From: Thermoclostridium caenicola
GTDB lineage: Bacteria; Bacillota; Clostridia; DSM-8532
Assembly: GCF_900142095.1 (NCBI RefSeq)
Contig: NZ_FQZP01000009.1
Location: forward strand, 1 to 64,000
Reading direction: 5' to 3'
DNA length: 64,000 nt
This document shows, piece after piece, positions 7,285 through 16,783 of this stretch (positions within the stretch are counted from its first letter, which is position 1; the number at the start of each line of letters is the position of its first letter). The position numbers were made by a program, and so were the translations under genes. Under the pieces are notes generated by a model. The model had not been told where the DNA came from, did no database searches, and saw only the letters and a list, made by a program, of their open reading frames with translations.

Positions 7285-8879
7285 TTATTCTTTGACTGTT
7301 GCGTACATGAAGTACTTAAAGCCCAGCGGTGAGGACCAGAAGTTCTCAACCTTCGTGTTGAGCACGAAGATATCCACATAGTAGTAGATGGGGCAGAGCA
7401 TCCAATCGTCGAAGATCATGTCCTCAGCCTTATGCATGAGCTCGAAGCGCTTTGCGGTGTCGGTCTCGGTCTTGATCTGGGAGATCAGCTTGTCATACTC
7501 AGGATTGGACCACTGGGCATCGTTGTTGCCGCTGTTGGTAATCCACATATCCAGGAAGGAAATCGGATCGTTGTAGTCACCCAGCCATCCGTTTCTGGCG
7601 ATGTCATAGTCTCCGTTCTTCCTGGTGTTCAGGAATGTAGCCCATTCCTGAACACCAGGTTGATCTTGACGCCAAGCTTGCCCCACATATCCTGGAGGGC
7701 TTCACCGATAAGCCTGTGGCCTTCGCTTTCAGAGTTGTAGAGGTATTCGAAGGCAGGCAGGCCTTGACCGTTGGGATATCCGGCTTCAGCAAGGATCTGC
7801 TTGGCCTTTTCCAGGTTGCCTTCATAATCGGAAGGATCGTAGTAATTGCCGCCAACATCGCGGAATTCCTTGCTCGGATCAGCATCGGAAAGTCCAATCG
7901 GTACGAAAGCGCCTGCAGGAACCTGTCCGGCCTTACCTATCTCACGTACGATGAATTCACGGTCGACGGCGAGAATCAGAGCCTGGCGTACCTTGGGATT
8001 GTTCAGGTATTCCCTCTGGGTATTGAAGGATACATAATAGGTACCCAGCTGGCCTTCCAGATGGAACTCAGGCTTATCTTTCCAGGTATCGATTTCATCA
8101 TTGGGGATATCATCCGTAAACAGGATCTCACCCTTGATGAAAGCGTTGAGCTGAGCACCGGGATCATCCATCAGCACGAACTTGATGTTCTGCATGCCAA
8201 GATTCTTGTAGTTCCAGTAATTTTCGTTCTTGGTCATGGTGATGTGGGAACCGGGAACCCATTCGGTTACCTTGTAGGGACCATTGCCGATGTAGGTCTC
8301 AGGCTTGGTTGCCCATGCGTCGCCGTGCTGCTCAATGATGTCCTTGCGAACAGGTGAGAAAGCCGGGAACGCGGTCAGTTCAAGGAAGTAGGGAACCCTG
8401 TTCTTCAGCTTGACCACGACGGTCTTGTCATCGGGCGCGGTCACGTTCAGCTTCCCTTCTTCGTAACCTTCAATGACCTCAAACATGTAGGCATAGTCTG
8501 CGGCTGTTTCGGGATCGATGGCGCGATTCCATGCATACACGAAGTCACTGGCTGTTACGGGCTTTCCATCGCTCCACTTCAGGCCGTCGCGAAGGGTGAA
8601 GGTATACACCGTACCGTCGTCGGAAATCTGCACATCCTTGGCCTGTCCGGGTACGGGCACGCCGTTCTTATCCAGCGTGTAGAGCCCTTCGAAAACATGG
8701 ATAATCAGTGTGGCACCGTCAACAGCAGAGTTGAGTGCCGGGTCGATGGTATCCGGATCCGAACCAACGTTGACAGCAAGCGTGCCGCCCTTGGTTCCGC
8801 CGGCATTGCCGCCGCATGCGGACAGAACCAGCGAGAATACCATGACAATTGCGACCAAAAGTGCAATTCTCTTTCTCAT
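7285..8879 (-). pseudogene. oppA: oppA, oligopeptide-binding lipoprotein, frameshifted
   Basis: The first frame (8879 to 7629) gives 416 residues: a lipoprotein signal peptide with lipobox LSAC-GG, then a family 5 extracellular solute-binding domain (SDPDTIDPALNSAVDGAT, DGLKWSDGKPVTASDFVYAW). It ends with seven unrelated residues and TGA. The natural C-terminus continues in another frame (from about 7640 to 7285): QEWATFLNTRKNGDYDIARN through to the stop. E. coli OppA has NQEWKTFLDTR at the same place, so one base has been lost near 7643-7660. The shift lies exactly at a perfect 17-bp inverted repeat (7621-7637 / 7643-7659). Restored length would be about 530 residues. GGAGGGAG precedes the start. 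It is the last gene of the opp operon. It may be a real mutation or a sequencing artefact; see findings. Confidence 0.85.
7621..7659. repeat. Perfect 17-bp hairpin inside oppA
   Basis: Arms CCTGGTGTTCAGGAATG (7621-7637) and CATTCCTGAACACCAGG (7643-7659) are exact inverted copies with a 5-nt loop (TAGCC). Perfect hairpins of this length are not expected inside a coding region, and this one coincides with the oppA frameshift. Confidence 0.95.
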
Positions 8880-8998
8880 CTTTTTCTCCCTCCATTTAAT
8901 TCCGTACTGATGTACGATAATTTATTTTATGTGTTTATATAACTCTCCAATGCAAGGTTACCCCCGACACTGGAGATGTTATTTTCTGAACAAAAAAT

Positions 8999-9970
8999 TC
9001 AGTTGATCTTGTCCAGGTGGTGGCAGGCTGCGAAGTGCCCGGGTGAGACTTCCCTGAACTCGGGTTCCACTTCTTCACAGAGTTTGGTTGCATACCTGCA
9101 CCGGGTTCTGAACCGGCATCCGCTTGGCGGATTCAACGGGCTCGGAACATCCCCTTCCAGGATGATGCGCTTCTTCGAACGACTTTGAACCGGATCAGGG
9201 ATTGGGATGGCCGAAATAAGGGATTTGGTATAAGGGTGAACACAGTGGAAGACCAACTCATAGTCGTCGGCCAGTTCCACCAGTTTACCCAGGTACATGA
9301 CCCCTATGCGATGGCTGATATGTCTGACGACGCTGAGGTCATGGGCAATGAACAGATAGGTCAGGCCCATCTCCTCCTGCAGTTCCTCAAACATGTTCAC
9401 GACCTGGGCCTGAATGGATACGTCGAGGGCCGAAATAGGCTCGTCACAGACGATGAACTCAGGATTTACAGCCAAGGCCCGTGCAATACCTATGCGCTGG
9501 CGCTGGCCGCCGGAGAACTCGTGAGGGTATCTGTTGGCATGCTCGCTGTTGAGGCCGACCTTCTCCAAAAGCTGTATGATCATGTCCCGGCGTGTCTTTT
9601 TGTTTGGAGCCAGCTTATGGATATCGATGGCCTCGCCAACAATGTCACCCACGGTCATACGCGGATCCAGGCTTGCGTAAGGATCCTGGAAGACGATCTG
9701 CATCTTCCTGCGGTACGGGAGCATGTTCACATGGGTTATGTCCTGGCCGTCAAAGAAAATCTTTCCGGCCGTGGGCTCATACAGCCTGAGGATGGTTCTT
9801 CCCAGGGTGGTTTTTCCGCATCCGCTTTCACCCACAAGCCCCAGAGTTTCACCTTTATTGATATACAGGCTCACATCGTCTACAGCCTTGATATATTTTG
9901 GCTTCAGAAACGATCCGCCTGCATGGAAATACTGCTTCAGATTTTTTACTTCAACCAGCTTGTGGCTCAT
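8999..9970 (-). CDS. oppF: Oligopeptide ABC transporter ATP-binding protein OppF
   Basis: 323 residues. ABC ATPase with Walker A GESGCGKTTL, Q-loop FQDPYASLDPR, signature FSGGQRQRIGIARAL and Walker B FIVCDEPISALD. The C-terminal oligopeptide/dipeptide-transporter extension carries a Cys cluster (CRFRTRCRYATKLC and a final Cys near the end, AACHH) of the kind that binds an iron-sulfur cluster in some DppD/OppD proteins. It powers peptide import together with OppD. The start overlaps the stop of oppD by 4 nt (ATGA), showing translational coupling. Both ATPases look catalytically complete. Confidence 0.94.
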   Translation of the reverse strand: MSHKLVEVKNLKQYFHAGGSFLKPKYIKAVDDVSLYINKGETLGLVGESGCGKTTLGRTILRLYEPTAGKIFFDGQDITHVNMLPYRRKMQIVFQDPYASLDPRMTVGDIVGEAIDIHKLAPNKKTRRDMIIQLLEKVGLNSEHANRYPHEFSGGQRQRIGIARALAVNPEFIVCDEPISALDVSIQAQVVNMFEELQEEMGLTYLFIAHDLSVVRHISHRIGVMYLGKLVELADDYELVFHCVHPYTKSLISAIPIPDPVQSRSKKRIILEGDVPSPLNPPSGCRFRTRCRYATKLCEEVEPEFREVSPGHFAACHHLDKIN

Positions 9971-10968
9971 GAGTTCTCACCACCTTTCATATAGGCTTCC
10001 TTTTGCAACAACCAGCATGCACTGTAATGATCCTCTGTGATGTAGGTGTATTCAGGCATCTCCCTCAGGCAAATCTTCATGCAGCTGTTGCAGCGCGGTG
10101 CAAAAGGACAGCCTTTAGGCGGGTTGAGCAAATCAACGGGCGTACCTTCAATGGGGACAAGCTTCCGGTGCTCCTTTTCGGTGAGAACCGGGATGCTGCG
10201 CAAAAGTCCCCTGGTATACTCATGCTTGGGATTGTAGAAGATATCTTCGGTTTTTCCATACTCGACAATTTTTCCGGCATACATGACGGCGATCTTGTCG
10301 CACATGCTGGCCACAATGCCCAGATCATGCGTGATCATGATGATGGACATATCGATCTTCTGACGAAGTTCCATCATCAGCTCCAGGATCTGAGCCTGGA
10401 TGGTCACATCGAGAGCTGTAGTCGGCTCATCGGCGATAAGCAGTTTGGGTTCGCAGGCCAGGGCCATGGCGATCATCACCCTCTGCCGCATACCGCCCGA
10501 CAACTCGTGGGGATACTGCTTAAGCCTCTTCTTGGGTTCATTGATCCCCACAAGGTTTAAAAGCTCTTCGGCACGCTCCAGGGCTTCCTTCTTGCTCTTG
10601 TTGGTATGGAGCCTGATGACTTCCGTGATCTGGTTACCAATGGTAAAGACCGGATTCAGGCTGGTCATGGGGTCCTGGAAAATGATGCTCACTTCATTGC
10701 CGCGGATTTTCTGCATTTCCTTTTCAGTCAGTTCATTGATGCGGTGTCCGTTGAAATCGATGGTTCCGCCAATAATCTTCCCGTTATGGGCAATGAGACC
10801 CATAATGGAGTATGCGGTGACGCTCTTGCCGCTGCCGCTCTCTCCGACGATGCCAAGCACATCGCCCTGATACATCTGTATGGTTACATCGTTCAGCGCC
10901 TTCACTTCACCTGCCGGGGTAAAGAACGACAAGCGCTCATGCTGTATATTCAAAAGCGGTTCACTCAT
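9967..10968 (-). CDS. oppD: Oligopeptide ABC transporter ATP-binding protein OppD
   Basis: 333 residues. Walker A GESGSGKSVT, Q-loop FQDPMTSLNPV, signature LSGGMRQRVMIAMAL, Walker B LLIADEPTTALD, and the peptide-transporter C-terminal extension with a Cys cluster (CPFAPRCNSCMKIC and a later Cys in SACW). It pairs with OppF at the cytoplasmic face of OppB/OppC. Starts 9 bp behind oppC with AGGTGATAAAATG; stop overlaps oppF. Ordinary length for the family. Confidence 0.94.
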   Translation of the reverse strand: MSEPLLNIQHERLSFFTPAGEVKALNDVTIQMYQGDVLGIVGESGSGKSVTAYSIMGLIAHNGKIIGGTIDFNGHRINELTEKEMQKIRGNEVSIIFQDPMTSLNPVFTIGNQITEVIRLHTNKSKKEALERAEELLNLVGINEPKKRLKQYPHELSGGMRQRVMIAMALACEPKLLIADEPTTALDVTIQAQILELMMELRQKIDMSIIMITHDLGIVASMCDKIAVMYAGKIVEYGKTEDIFYNPKHEYTRGLLRSIPVLTEKEHRKLVPIEGTPVDLLNPPKGCPFAPRCNSCMKICLREMPEYTYITEDHYSACWLLQKEAYMKGGENS

Positions 10969-10977
10969 TTTATCACC

Positions 10978-12045
10978 TCAATTCTTCAGCTTGGGATCAA
11001 ACGCATCCCTCAACCCGTCGCCCAGCAGGTTAAACGAGAGGATGATAAGGCTTATCATAATGGCAGGCTCAAAAAGCCTGTAAGGATAGGTGCTTATGCC
11101 GCCGATGGCATTGGAAGCCATGGAGCCCAGGCTGGGCATGGGAGCCTGAACGCCAATACCGATAAAGCTCAGAAAGCTTTCGGTGAAGATGGCGGACGGA
11201 ATCTGCAGTGTGGTGGTAACAATCAGGGGTCCCATGCAGTTGGTCAGCAGGTGCTTGCCAATGATCCTGCGATGGCTTGCCCCCAGCGCTCTTGCCGCTG
11301 TAACGTATTCCTGCTCCTTGAGAGCCAGGATCTGGCCTCTCACAATTCGGGCCATTCCTACCCAGTAAAGGAGTGAAAACACGATAAATATCGATATCAG
11401 TCCAATGCCGATGTCGCTGATCCATCCAAACCCGGGTACATTCGATGCCAAATCCTGCAGCGGATACTTCAGGGTTACCATAAGAAGGATGATGATGAGG
11501 ATGTCCGGTACCGTATAAATGATGTCCACAATCCGCATCATGATCAGGTCCACCTTGCCGCCGAAATAACCGGCAATGGCACCATATATGGAACCTATGA
11601 TAAGAACCAGTACGCTCGCCACAAGGCCAACCAGCAGGGAGATGCGGCTGCCCATCATCAACCTGGCAGTCATGTCACGACCGAGGTTATCGGTTCCCAG
11701 GATGTGAGGAAAGACTTTTTCTCCTGCTTCAATGCGTGCCAACTCGGCTTCAGAATATTGCATGGGGCGGAGATTCTCGCTGCCCCTGATCTGCTGTTCA
11801 TAGCCATAGGGGTAAAAGGACGGCAGGATAAACGAAAAGATAAATATCAGGATAATGACAATCAAACTTGCCATGGCTATCTTGTTTTTCCTGAAACGGC
11901 GCACCCCATCACGCCAAAAGCTTACGCTTTCGCGCATGACAACAAGGCTTTGCTTCTCTTCCTTATCGGCAGGAAGGAAATCGGACACATCCAGATGCAG
12001 ACTGAAAGGTTTCTTCTCATGTTCATGACTCATGTCTAATTTCAT
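10978..12045 (-). CDS. oppC: Oligopeptide ABC transporter permease OppC
   Basis: 355 residues from the ATG at 12045, which has GGAAGGAAT directly upstream; the open frame reaches to 12108 inside oppB but without support. A charged cytoplasmic N-terminus is followed by one membrane segment (about residues 60-80), a periplasmic-type loop with the OppC_N pattern (GTDNLGRDMTARLMMGSRISL), and five more membrane helices with the permease EAA-type loop EYVTAARALGASHRRIIGKHLL that contacts the ATPases. It starts 10 bp behind oppB. Confidence 0.93.
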   Translation of the reverse strand: MKLDMSHEHEKKPFSLHLDVSDFLPADKEEKQSLVVMRESVSFWRDGVRRFRKNKIAMASLIVIILIFIFSFILPSFYPYGYEQQIRGSENLRPMQYSEAELARIEAGEKVFPHILGTDNLGRDMTARLMMGSRISLLVGLVASVLVLIIGSIYGAIAGYFGGKVDLIMMRIVDIIYTVPDILIIILLMVTLKYPLQDLASNVPGFGWISDIGIGLISIFIVFSLLYWVGMARIVRGQILALKEQEYVTAARALGASHRRIIGKHLLTNCMGPLIVTTTLQIPSAIFTESFLSFIGIGVQAPMPSLGSMASNAIGGISTYPYRLFEPAIMISLIILSFNLLGDGLRDAFDPKLKN

Positions 12046-12055
12046 TCCTTCCTTT

Positions 12056-12973
12056 CTATTTGAGCTTGATCCTGGGGTCAATGATCTTATAGGCGATATC
12101 AACCACAAGGTTCATGATGATAACCAGTGAGGCCAGGAATATGGTGGTACCCATAATCATGGTGTAATCGCGTCCGGTAATGGAGGATATGAATTCGTTT
12201 CCGAGACCGGGGATGGTGAAGATTTTTTCTACCACAAAGCTGCCCGTAAGCGTATAGGCGATCAGGGGACCGAGATAGGTGACCACCGGGAGGATCGCAT
12301 TGCGCAGGGCATGCTTGAACAGCATTTTAAACTGGGAAAGGCCTTTTGCCTTGGCTGTCCGCATATAGTCCTGACCCAGCACGTCCAGCATGCTGGTGCG
12401 CATAAGCCGTGAAATATAGGCCGTCGGATAGAAGGAAAGCGCGATAACAGGCATGATGTAATGCTGCCAGGAAGTCAGTCCGTAAGTGGGCAACAGATCC
12501 AGTTTGATACTGAAGATCAGCATGAGAACTGTGGATATGACAAAACTGGGTACCGCAATACCAAAGGTTGCGACTACCATGATGAGATTATCCAGCCACT
12601 TGCCCCGGTTCAGGGCGGCCACACACCCGAGGGGCACACCGATCAGAACGGACACCAGGATGGAAATACCTCCGACACGTGCAGAGACCTTGAATCCACG
12701 GGAAATAATATCCCCGACTGTTCTTCCGCGCTGCTTGATGGATTCACCCAGTTCACCCTTCAGGAGATTGAGCATATAGTTTTTGTATTGTACGATAACT
12801 GGCTGATCCAGCCCGTATTTTCTGTTCAGCGCTTCCAGCGTGGCGGGTGAGGGCGATTTTTCCGCCAGGAATGGACCGCCGGGAATCATAAACATGAGGA
12901 AGAAGGTTATGGTTGCAACAAGCCAAATGGTAACAACCGCGAGAAAAACCCTCTTAACAATGTATCTCCCCAC
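12056..12973 (-). CDS. oppB: Oligopeptide ABC transporter permease OppB
   Basis: 305 residues, six predicted membrane segments beginning with VKRVFLAVVTIWLVATITFF, and the EAA-type coupling loop DYMRTAKAKGLSQFKMLFKHAL. It starts with GTG at 12973, preceded by AGGAG at seven bases. First gene of the operon oppB-oppC-oppD-oppF-oppA, all on the minus strand. The substrate is most likely peptides of a few residues; nickel or other dipeptide-like ligands cannot be excluded for this family. Confidence 0.93.
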   Translation of the reverse strand: MGRYIVKRVFLAVVTIWLVATITFFLMFMIPGGPFLAEKSPSPATLEALNRKYGLDQPVIVQYKNYMLNLLKGELGESIKQRGRTVGDIISRGFKVSARVGGISILVSVLIGVPLGCVAALNRGKWLDNLIMVVATFGIAVPSFVISTVLMLIFSIKLDLLPTYGLTSWQHYIMPVIALSFYPTAYISRLMRTSMLDVLGQDYMRTAKAKGLSQFKMLFKHALRNAILPVVTYLGPLIAYTLTGSFVVEKIFTIPGLGNEFISSITGRDYTMIMGTTIFLASLVIIMNLVVDIAYKIIDPRIKLK

Positions 12974-13464
12974 AATATCACTCCTAATACTTTTCTGTCT
13001 GTTTTATGCAGTCATCTGCATTGGTGTATATATTGTCTCTGCATTGCCATGCTGCCGTGCGTATCTCAGATCTCCGAAATGCAGGTTCGGTTTTTACTTA
13101 TGTCAAAAACGGCTGTTGCCCCCAAAGAAGCCAGGCATGAAAACAGCTCGCAATAGTTCATTTTTGTAAACGTTTCACCGCCCGACAAAATAAAAATGAC
13201 AGTTAGCAGAGCCAAACTTTCATTTCACCAAAAAGGGGACTGCCGCAAAAACAAGTTGAAAACCTTGTCTCGTTTATTATATGTTGTTTTCCATACACAT
13301 TCAAGTTGAATATTTATGCAGGAGTTTTGCCTGGAACCTGCTCAAATGCTTGTTTTTACGCATCTCAGGGTTTATGCATAGGCATCCAGGTCCCGGTAAT
13401 GTAAAATACTAATTGGTATAGTTAATTATGGTATTGCTAGTTGAAAAATGTCATTATGGCCACA
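12974..13464. other. Gene-free region upstream of oppB
   Basis: About 490 bp, AT-rich, with no credible coding frame. It must hold the opp promoter (minus strand), but no convincing -35/-10 pair stands out. TGTAAACGTTTCA at 13165-13177 resembles a CcpA cre half-palindrome (core AAACGTTT) but is one base short of symmetric. Nothing else recognised. Confidence 0.5.
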
Positions 13465-13508
13465 CAAAAAAATGAAGGAAATGCAAAAAAATCTTGCACT
13501 TCCTTCAT
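13465..13508 (-). terminator. Terminator of the gcv operon
   Basis: Stem ATGAAGGAAATGCAA (13472-13486) / TTGCACTTCCTTCAT (13494-13508) with one mismatch; on the minus strand it is followed by a T run (complement of the A run 13466-13471). It lies just behind gcvPB. Confidence 0.85.
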
Positions 13509-13540
13509 AAGGCAGGTTACGAGAAACCTTTTTGGACGTT

Positions 13541-15007
13541 TTACTCACAAAGGGGCTGATATTTTATGACTGGCTGTCTTGCCGCCATGGCCTCATCCAG
13601 CCGGGAGACCACGGTGGCATAGGGCGCGCCCTTTACCAGATCCGGATCGGTTTCCGCTTCCCTGGCTATATCCAGCATGGCCTGGATGAACGCGTCAAGG
13701 GTCTCCTTGCTCTCGGTTTCCGTGGGTTCGATCATCAGCGCTTCCTTTACGATGAGTGGGAAATAAATGGTGGGCGGATGGAACCCATAATCAAGAAGCC
13801 GCTTGGCAATGTCCAGGGTGGATACCCCCCGCTTTTTCTGCTTCTCCCCGGAGAAGACCACCTCATGCATGCAGGGTCTGTTGTATGGCAAATGATAAAC
13901 ATCACGCAGTTTTGCCAGGATGTAATTGGCGTTGAGCACGGCCGTCTCTGATGCCAGTCTTAAACCTTTGGCCCCCATGGAAAGAATGTAGGCATAGGCC
14001 TTTACGGCGACTGTGAAATTGCCGTAGAAGGACTTGACCCTTCCGATGGAAAGAGGCCTGTTGTAATCGGCATGATAGGAGCCGGCCGTATATTCCACGA
14101 CGGGTACGGGCAAAAAGGGCACCAGTTTTTCCGCCACGCCTACCGGGCCGGCTCCCGGACCGCCTCCGCCATGGGGCGTGCTGAAGGTTTTGTGCAGGTT
14201 CAGGTGGACCACGTCAAAACCCATGTCGCCGGGCCTTGCAATGCCCATGATGGCGTTCATGTTGGCGCCGTCGTAGTACAGAAGGCCGCCCGCATCGTGG
14301 ACGATATCAGCGATTTCGAGAATGTGCCTTTCAAACAGCCCAAGGGTATTGGGATTGGTCAGCATGAGACCGGCCATCTCATGATTGACCACTTTTTTGA
14401 GCTCTTCCGGGCTGACCAGGCCGTTTTCATCGGATTTGATCTCGATGACGTCAAAGCCCGCAATGGCTGCAGATGCCGGATTGGTGCCATGGGCCGAATC
14501 GGGAATGATGATCTTGGTTCTGGCGTGATCGCCGCGGCTCTCATGCCATGCCTTCATGATCATGAGACCGGTCATCTCGCCATGGGCGCCTGCCGCCGGC
14601 TGGAAAGTAAACCGGGACATGCCCGTTATTTCGGAAAGCAGGCGATCGGTTTTCCAGATCAGTTCGAGACAGCCCTGCACGGTTCTTTCGTCCTGGTAGG
14701 GATGAACGTTGACAAAGCCGCACAAATCCGCCATATCTTCATTGACCTTGGGATTGTATTTCATGGTACAGGACCCCAAAGGATAGAATCCCGCATCCAC
14801 CCCGTAGTTTCTCTGGGAGAGCTGGGTATAATGGCGCACCAGATCCACCTCGCTGACTTCCGGCAGGTCCGGCGGACATGCGCGCAGAAGCTCTTCAGGT
14901 ATGAGGTCGGACAGCTCTGCCTCCGGAACATCGCACTCCGGCAGGGAACAGGCGGTTCTTCCCGGCCGGCTCAATTCAAATATCAGGGCCTTGTCCTTAT
15001 GCATCAT
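13541..15007 (-). CDS. gcvPB: Glycine dehydrogenase (decarboxylating) subunit 2
   Basis: 488 residues, the PLP-binding half of split P-protein. The cofactor lysine lies in [20 protein letters not shown], with upstream PLP-pocket patterns [14 protein letters not shown] and [10 protein letters not shown]. Together with GcvPA it decarboxylates glycine and passes the aminomethyl group to lipoyl-GcvH. The start overlaps the gcvPA stop by 4 nt. Last gene of the gcvT-gcvH-gcvPA-gcvPB operon. The split form is typical of Firmicutes, Thermotoga and archaea. Length and motifs look intact. Confidence 0.96.
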   Translation of the reverse strand: MMHKDKALIFELSRPGRTACSLPECDVPEAELSDLIPEELLRACPPDLPEVSEVDLVRHYTQLSQRNYGVDAGFYPLGSCTMKYNPKVNEDMADLCGFVNVHPYQDERTVQGCLELIWKTDRLLSEITGMSRFTFQPAAGAHGEMTGLMIMKAWHESRGDHARTKIIIPDSAHGTNPASAAIAGFDVIEIKSDENGLVSPEELKKVVNHEMAGLMLTNPNTLGLFERHILEIADIVHDAGGLLYYDGANMNAIMGIARPGDMGFDVVHLNLHKTFSTPHGGGGPGAGPVGVAEKLVPFLPVPVVEYTAGSYHADYNRPLSIGRVKSFYGNFTVAVKAYAYILSMGAKGLRLASETAVLNANYILAKLRDVYHLPYNRPCMHEVVFSGEKQKKRGVSTLDIAKRLLDYGFHPPTIYFPLIVKEALMIEPTETESKETLDAFIQAMLDIAREAETDPDLVKGAPYATVVSRLDEAMAARQPVIKYQPLCE

Positions 15008-16344
15008 ATGCTTCCCGCCCTTTCCACAAAATGATCTATCTCAGCCTTCGTACGCTTTTCGGTGACTGCAACGAGCCATGCCCCTTTCAGTTCGGGATAA
15101 TCCCTCTCCAGAGGATAGCCGCCGATTATGCCGTGTTCCAGGAGTTTTTGATTCAACTTTTCCACATCTCCGCGGTATTTTACGGCAAACTCGTTGAAGA
15201 AGGGACCGTCGAATACCGGGGAGAAGGCTCCCGTTTTCAAAAGTTGCTGACAGGCATAGCGGGATTTCTGGCAGCAGAGGGCAGCTACTTTTGACAGGCC
15301 CGTCTTTCCCAGCGCGGAAAGGTAGATGGCAGCCGTCAGGGCGTTCAGGGCCTGGTTGCTGCAGATGTTGGAGGTAGCTTTCTCGCGTCGGATGTGCTGT
15401 TCCCGGGTCTGGATGGTCAGCACATAGCCTCTTCTGCCCTGGCGATCCCTGGTTTCGCCCACAATTCTGCCGGGCATTTTCCGCATAAACTTTTCTCTTG
15501 CAGCCATGAATCCCAGGTAAGGTCCGCCAAAGTTGAGGGGATTGCCCAGGGGCTGGCCTTCGCCCACCACGATATCGGCTCCCATGTCGCCCGGCGGTTT
15601 CAGCAGGGCCAGGGAAACAGGATTGCAGCTGACGATGAGCAGGGCTCCCTTCTGATGGACCCTGTCCGCCAGATCGCCCAGGTCCTCTATCAGGCCGAAG
15701 AAATTGGGGTTCTGCACGATGACGGCGGCCGTATCCTGCGACAGCAGCTTTTCAAGCGCATCAACATCCAGCCTTCCGTCCCTGTGATCCCATTCGGCAA
15801 TCGGCCGGCCGGTAAAGCGGGAATAGGTCTTCAGAACCTCCCGGCTCTGGGGATGTACGGTTTTCGACACAATGATCCCGGTCCGTCCCGTCGCTCTTAC
15901 AGCCATGGTGGCGGCTTCTGCCACAGCGGTGGCGCCGTCATAGAGGGAGGCGTTGGACACGTCCATCCCGGTCAAGCGGCATATCATGGTCTGGTATTCA
16001 AAAATGGCCTGGAGGGTTCCCTGGCTGATTTCGGGCTGGTACGGCGTATAGGCGGTATAAAACTCCTGCCGCTTTGTCAGGTGCCGGATCACGCTGGGGA
16101 TATAATGATCGTAGGCGCCGGCGCCCAGGAAACAGGTATGAGTCTCCGTGGTCACATTTCTGGATGCCAGGTCCCGAAGATGCCTGACCAACTCCATCTC
16201 GGAGAGGGCTTCCGGAAGATCCAGATCACGACGGAGCCTGATGCGCTCAGGAATGTCCGCAAAGAGCGCATCCATATCGGAAACCCCTATTACCTGAAGC
16301 ATCTCCTGCCGCTGTTCCTCCGTGTTGGGGATGTAGGGTTTCAT
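15004..16344 (-). CDS. gcvPA: Glycine dehydrogenase (decarboxylating) subunit 1
   Basis: 446 residues from the ATG at 16344, with GGGGAGG seven bases upstream; this leaves 2 bp between the gcvH stop and this start. The N-terminal fold-type I half of split P-protein shows [37 protein letters not shown] and [19 protein letters not shown], all typical of GcvPA. It lacks the PLP lysine, which is in GcvPB; the two form the active heterodimer. In-frame ATGs at 16365 and 16350 are less well spaced. Confidence 0.95.
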   Translation of the reverse strand: MKPYIPNTEEQRQEMLQVIGVSDMDALFADIPERIRLRRDLDLPEALSEMELVRHLRDLASRNVTTETHTCFLGAGAYDHYIPSVIRHLTKRQEFYTAYTPYQPEISQGTLQAIFEYQTMICRLTGMDVSNASLYDGATAVAEAATMAVRATGRTGIIVSKTVHPQSREVLKTYSRFTGRPIAEWDHRDGRLDVDALEKLLSQDTAAVIVQNPNFFGLIEDLGDLADRVHQKGALLIVSCNPVSLALLKPPGDMGADIVVGEGQPLGNPLNFGGPYLGFMAAREKFMRKMPGRIVGETRDRQGRRGYVLTIQTREQHIRREKATSNICSNQALNALTAAIYLSALGKTGLSKVAALCCQKSRYACQQLLKTGAFSPVFDGPFFNEFAVKYRGDVEKLNQKLLEHGIIGGYPLERDYPELKGAWLVAVTEKRTKAEIDHFVERAGSI

Positions 16345-16346
16345 AA

Positions 16347-16730
16347 TCATTCCTCCCCGGCGCAATAGGCTTCATATTCGGAAGCGTCCATGAGCTCATC
16401 CAGCGAGGTATCATCGGTGATTTCCAGGACGGCTATCCAGTTCTCGTAAGGGTCCCGGTTCAGGCCGGCCGGATCGTCCACAAGGGACTCGTTGACCTCA
16501 ACTACCCTTCCCGCCACAGGGGCATATACGTCAGAAGCCGCCTTGACCGATTCCACAACACCCAGGACGTCCCCTGCCTCCAGGCAGGCATCCATTTCGG
16601 GCAGTTCCACAAAGACGATCTCCCCCAGGGAATGCTGGGCATAATCGGTGATGCCCACATAGGCCTTATTGCCTTCAACCCTGATCCATTCATGCTCCCT
16701 GGAATACTTCAGTCCATCCAATACTTTCAT
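16347..16730 (-). CDS. gcvH: Glycine cleavage system H protein
   Basis: 127 residues, usual size. The lipoyl attachment lysine is K63 in [17 protein letters not shown]. It carries the aminomethyl-lipoyl intermediate between P-protein, T-protein and dihydrolipoamide dehydrogenase. GGAGG precedes the ATG. It lies between gcvT and gcvPA in the same operon. No L-protein (lpd) gene is in the window, so that subunit must be encoded elsewhere. Confidence 0.97.
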   Translation of the reverse strand: MKVLDGLKYSREHEWIRVEGNKAYVGITDYAQHSLGEIVFVELPEMDACLEAGDVLGVVESVKAASDVYAPVAGRVVEVNESLVDDPAGLNRDPYENWIAVLEITDDTSLDELMDASEYEAYCAGEE

Positions 16731-16783
16731 GATTCCAACCTCCGCAAGACAGGTTTATAATTATACGTTCTTTGTATAGGTAT

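Noticed and set aside
7621-7659. Programmed frameshift in oppA
   Set aside because: No slippery heptamer, and the hairpin is at rather than after the shift; binding proteins are not known to use recoding, so mutation or artefact is more likely.
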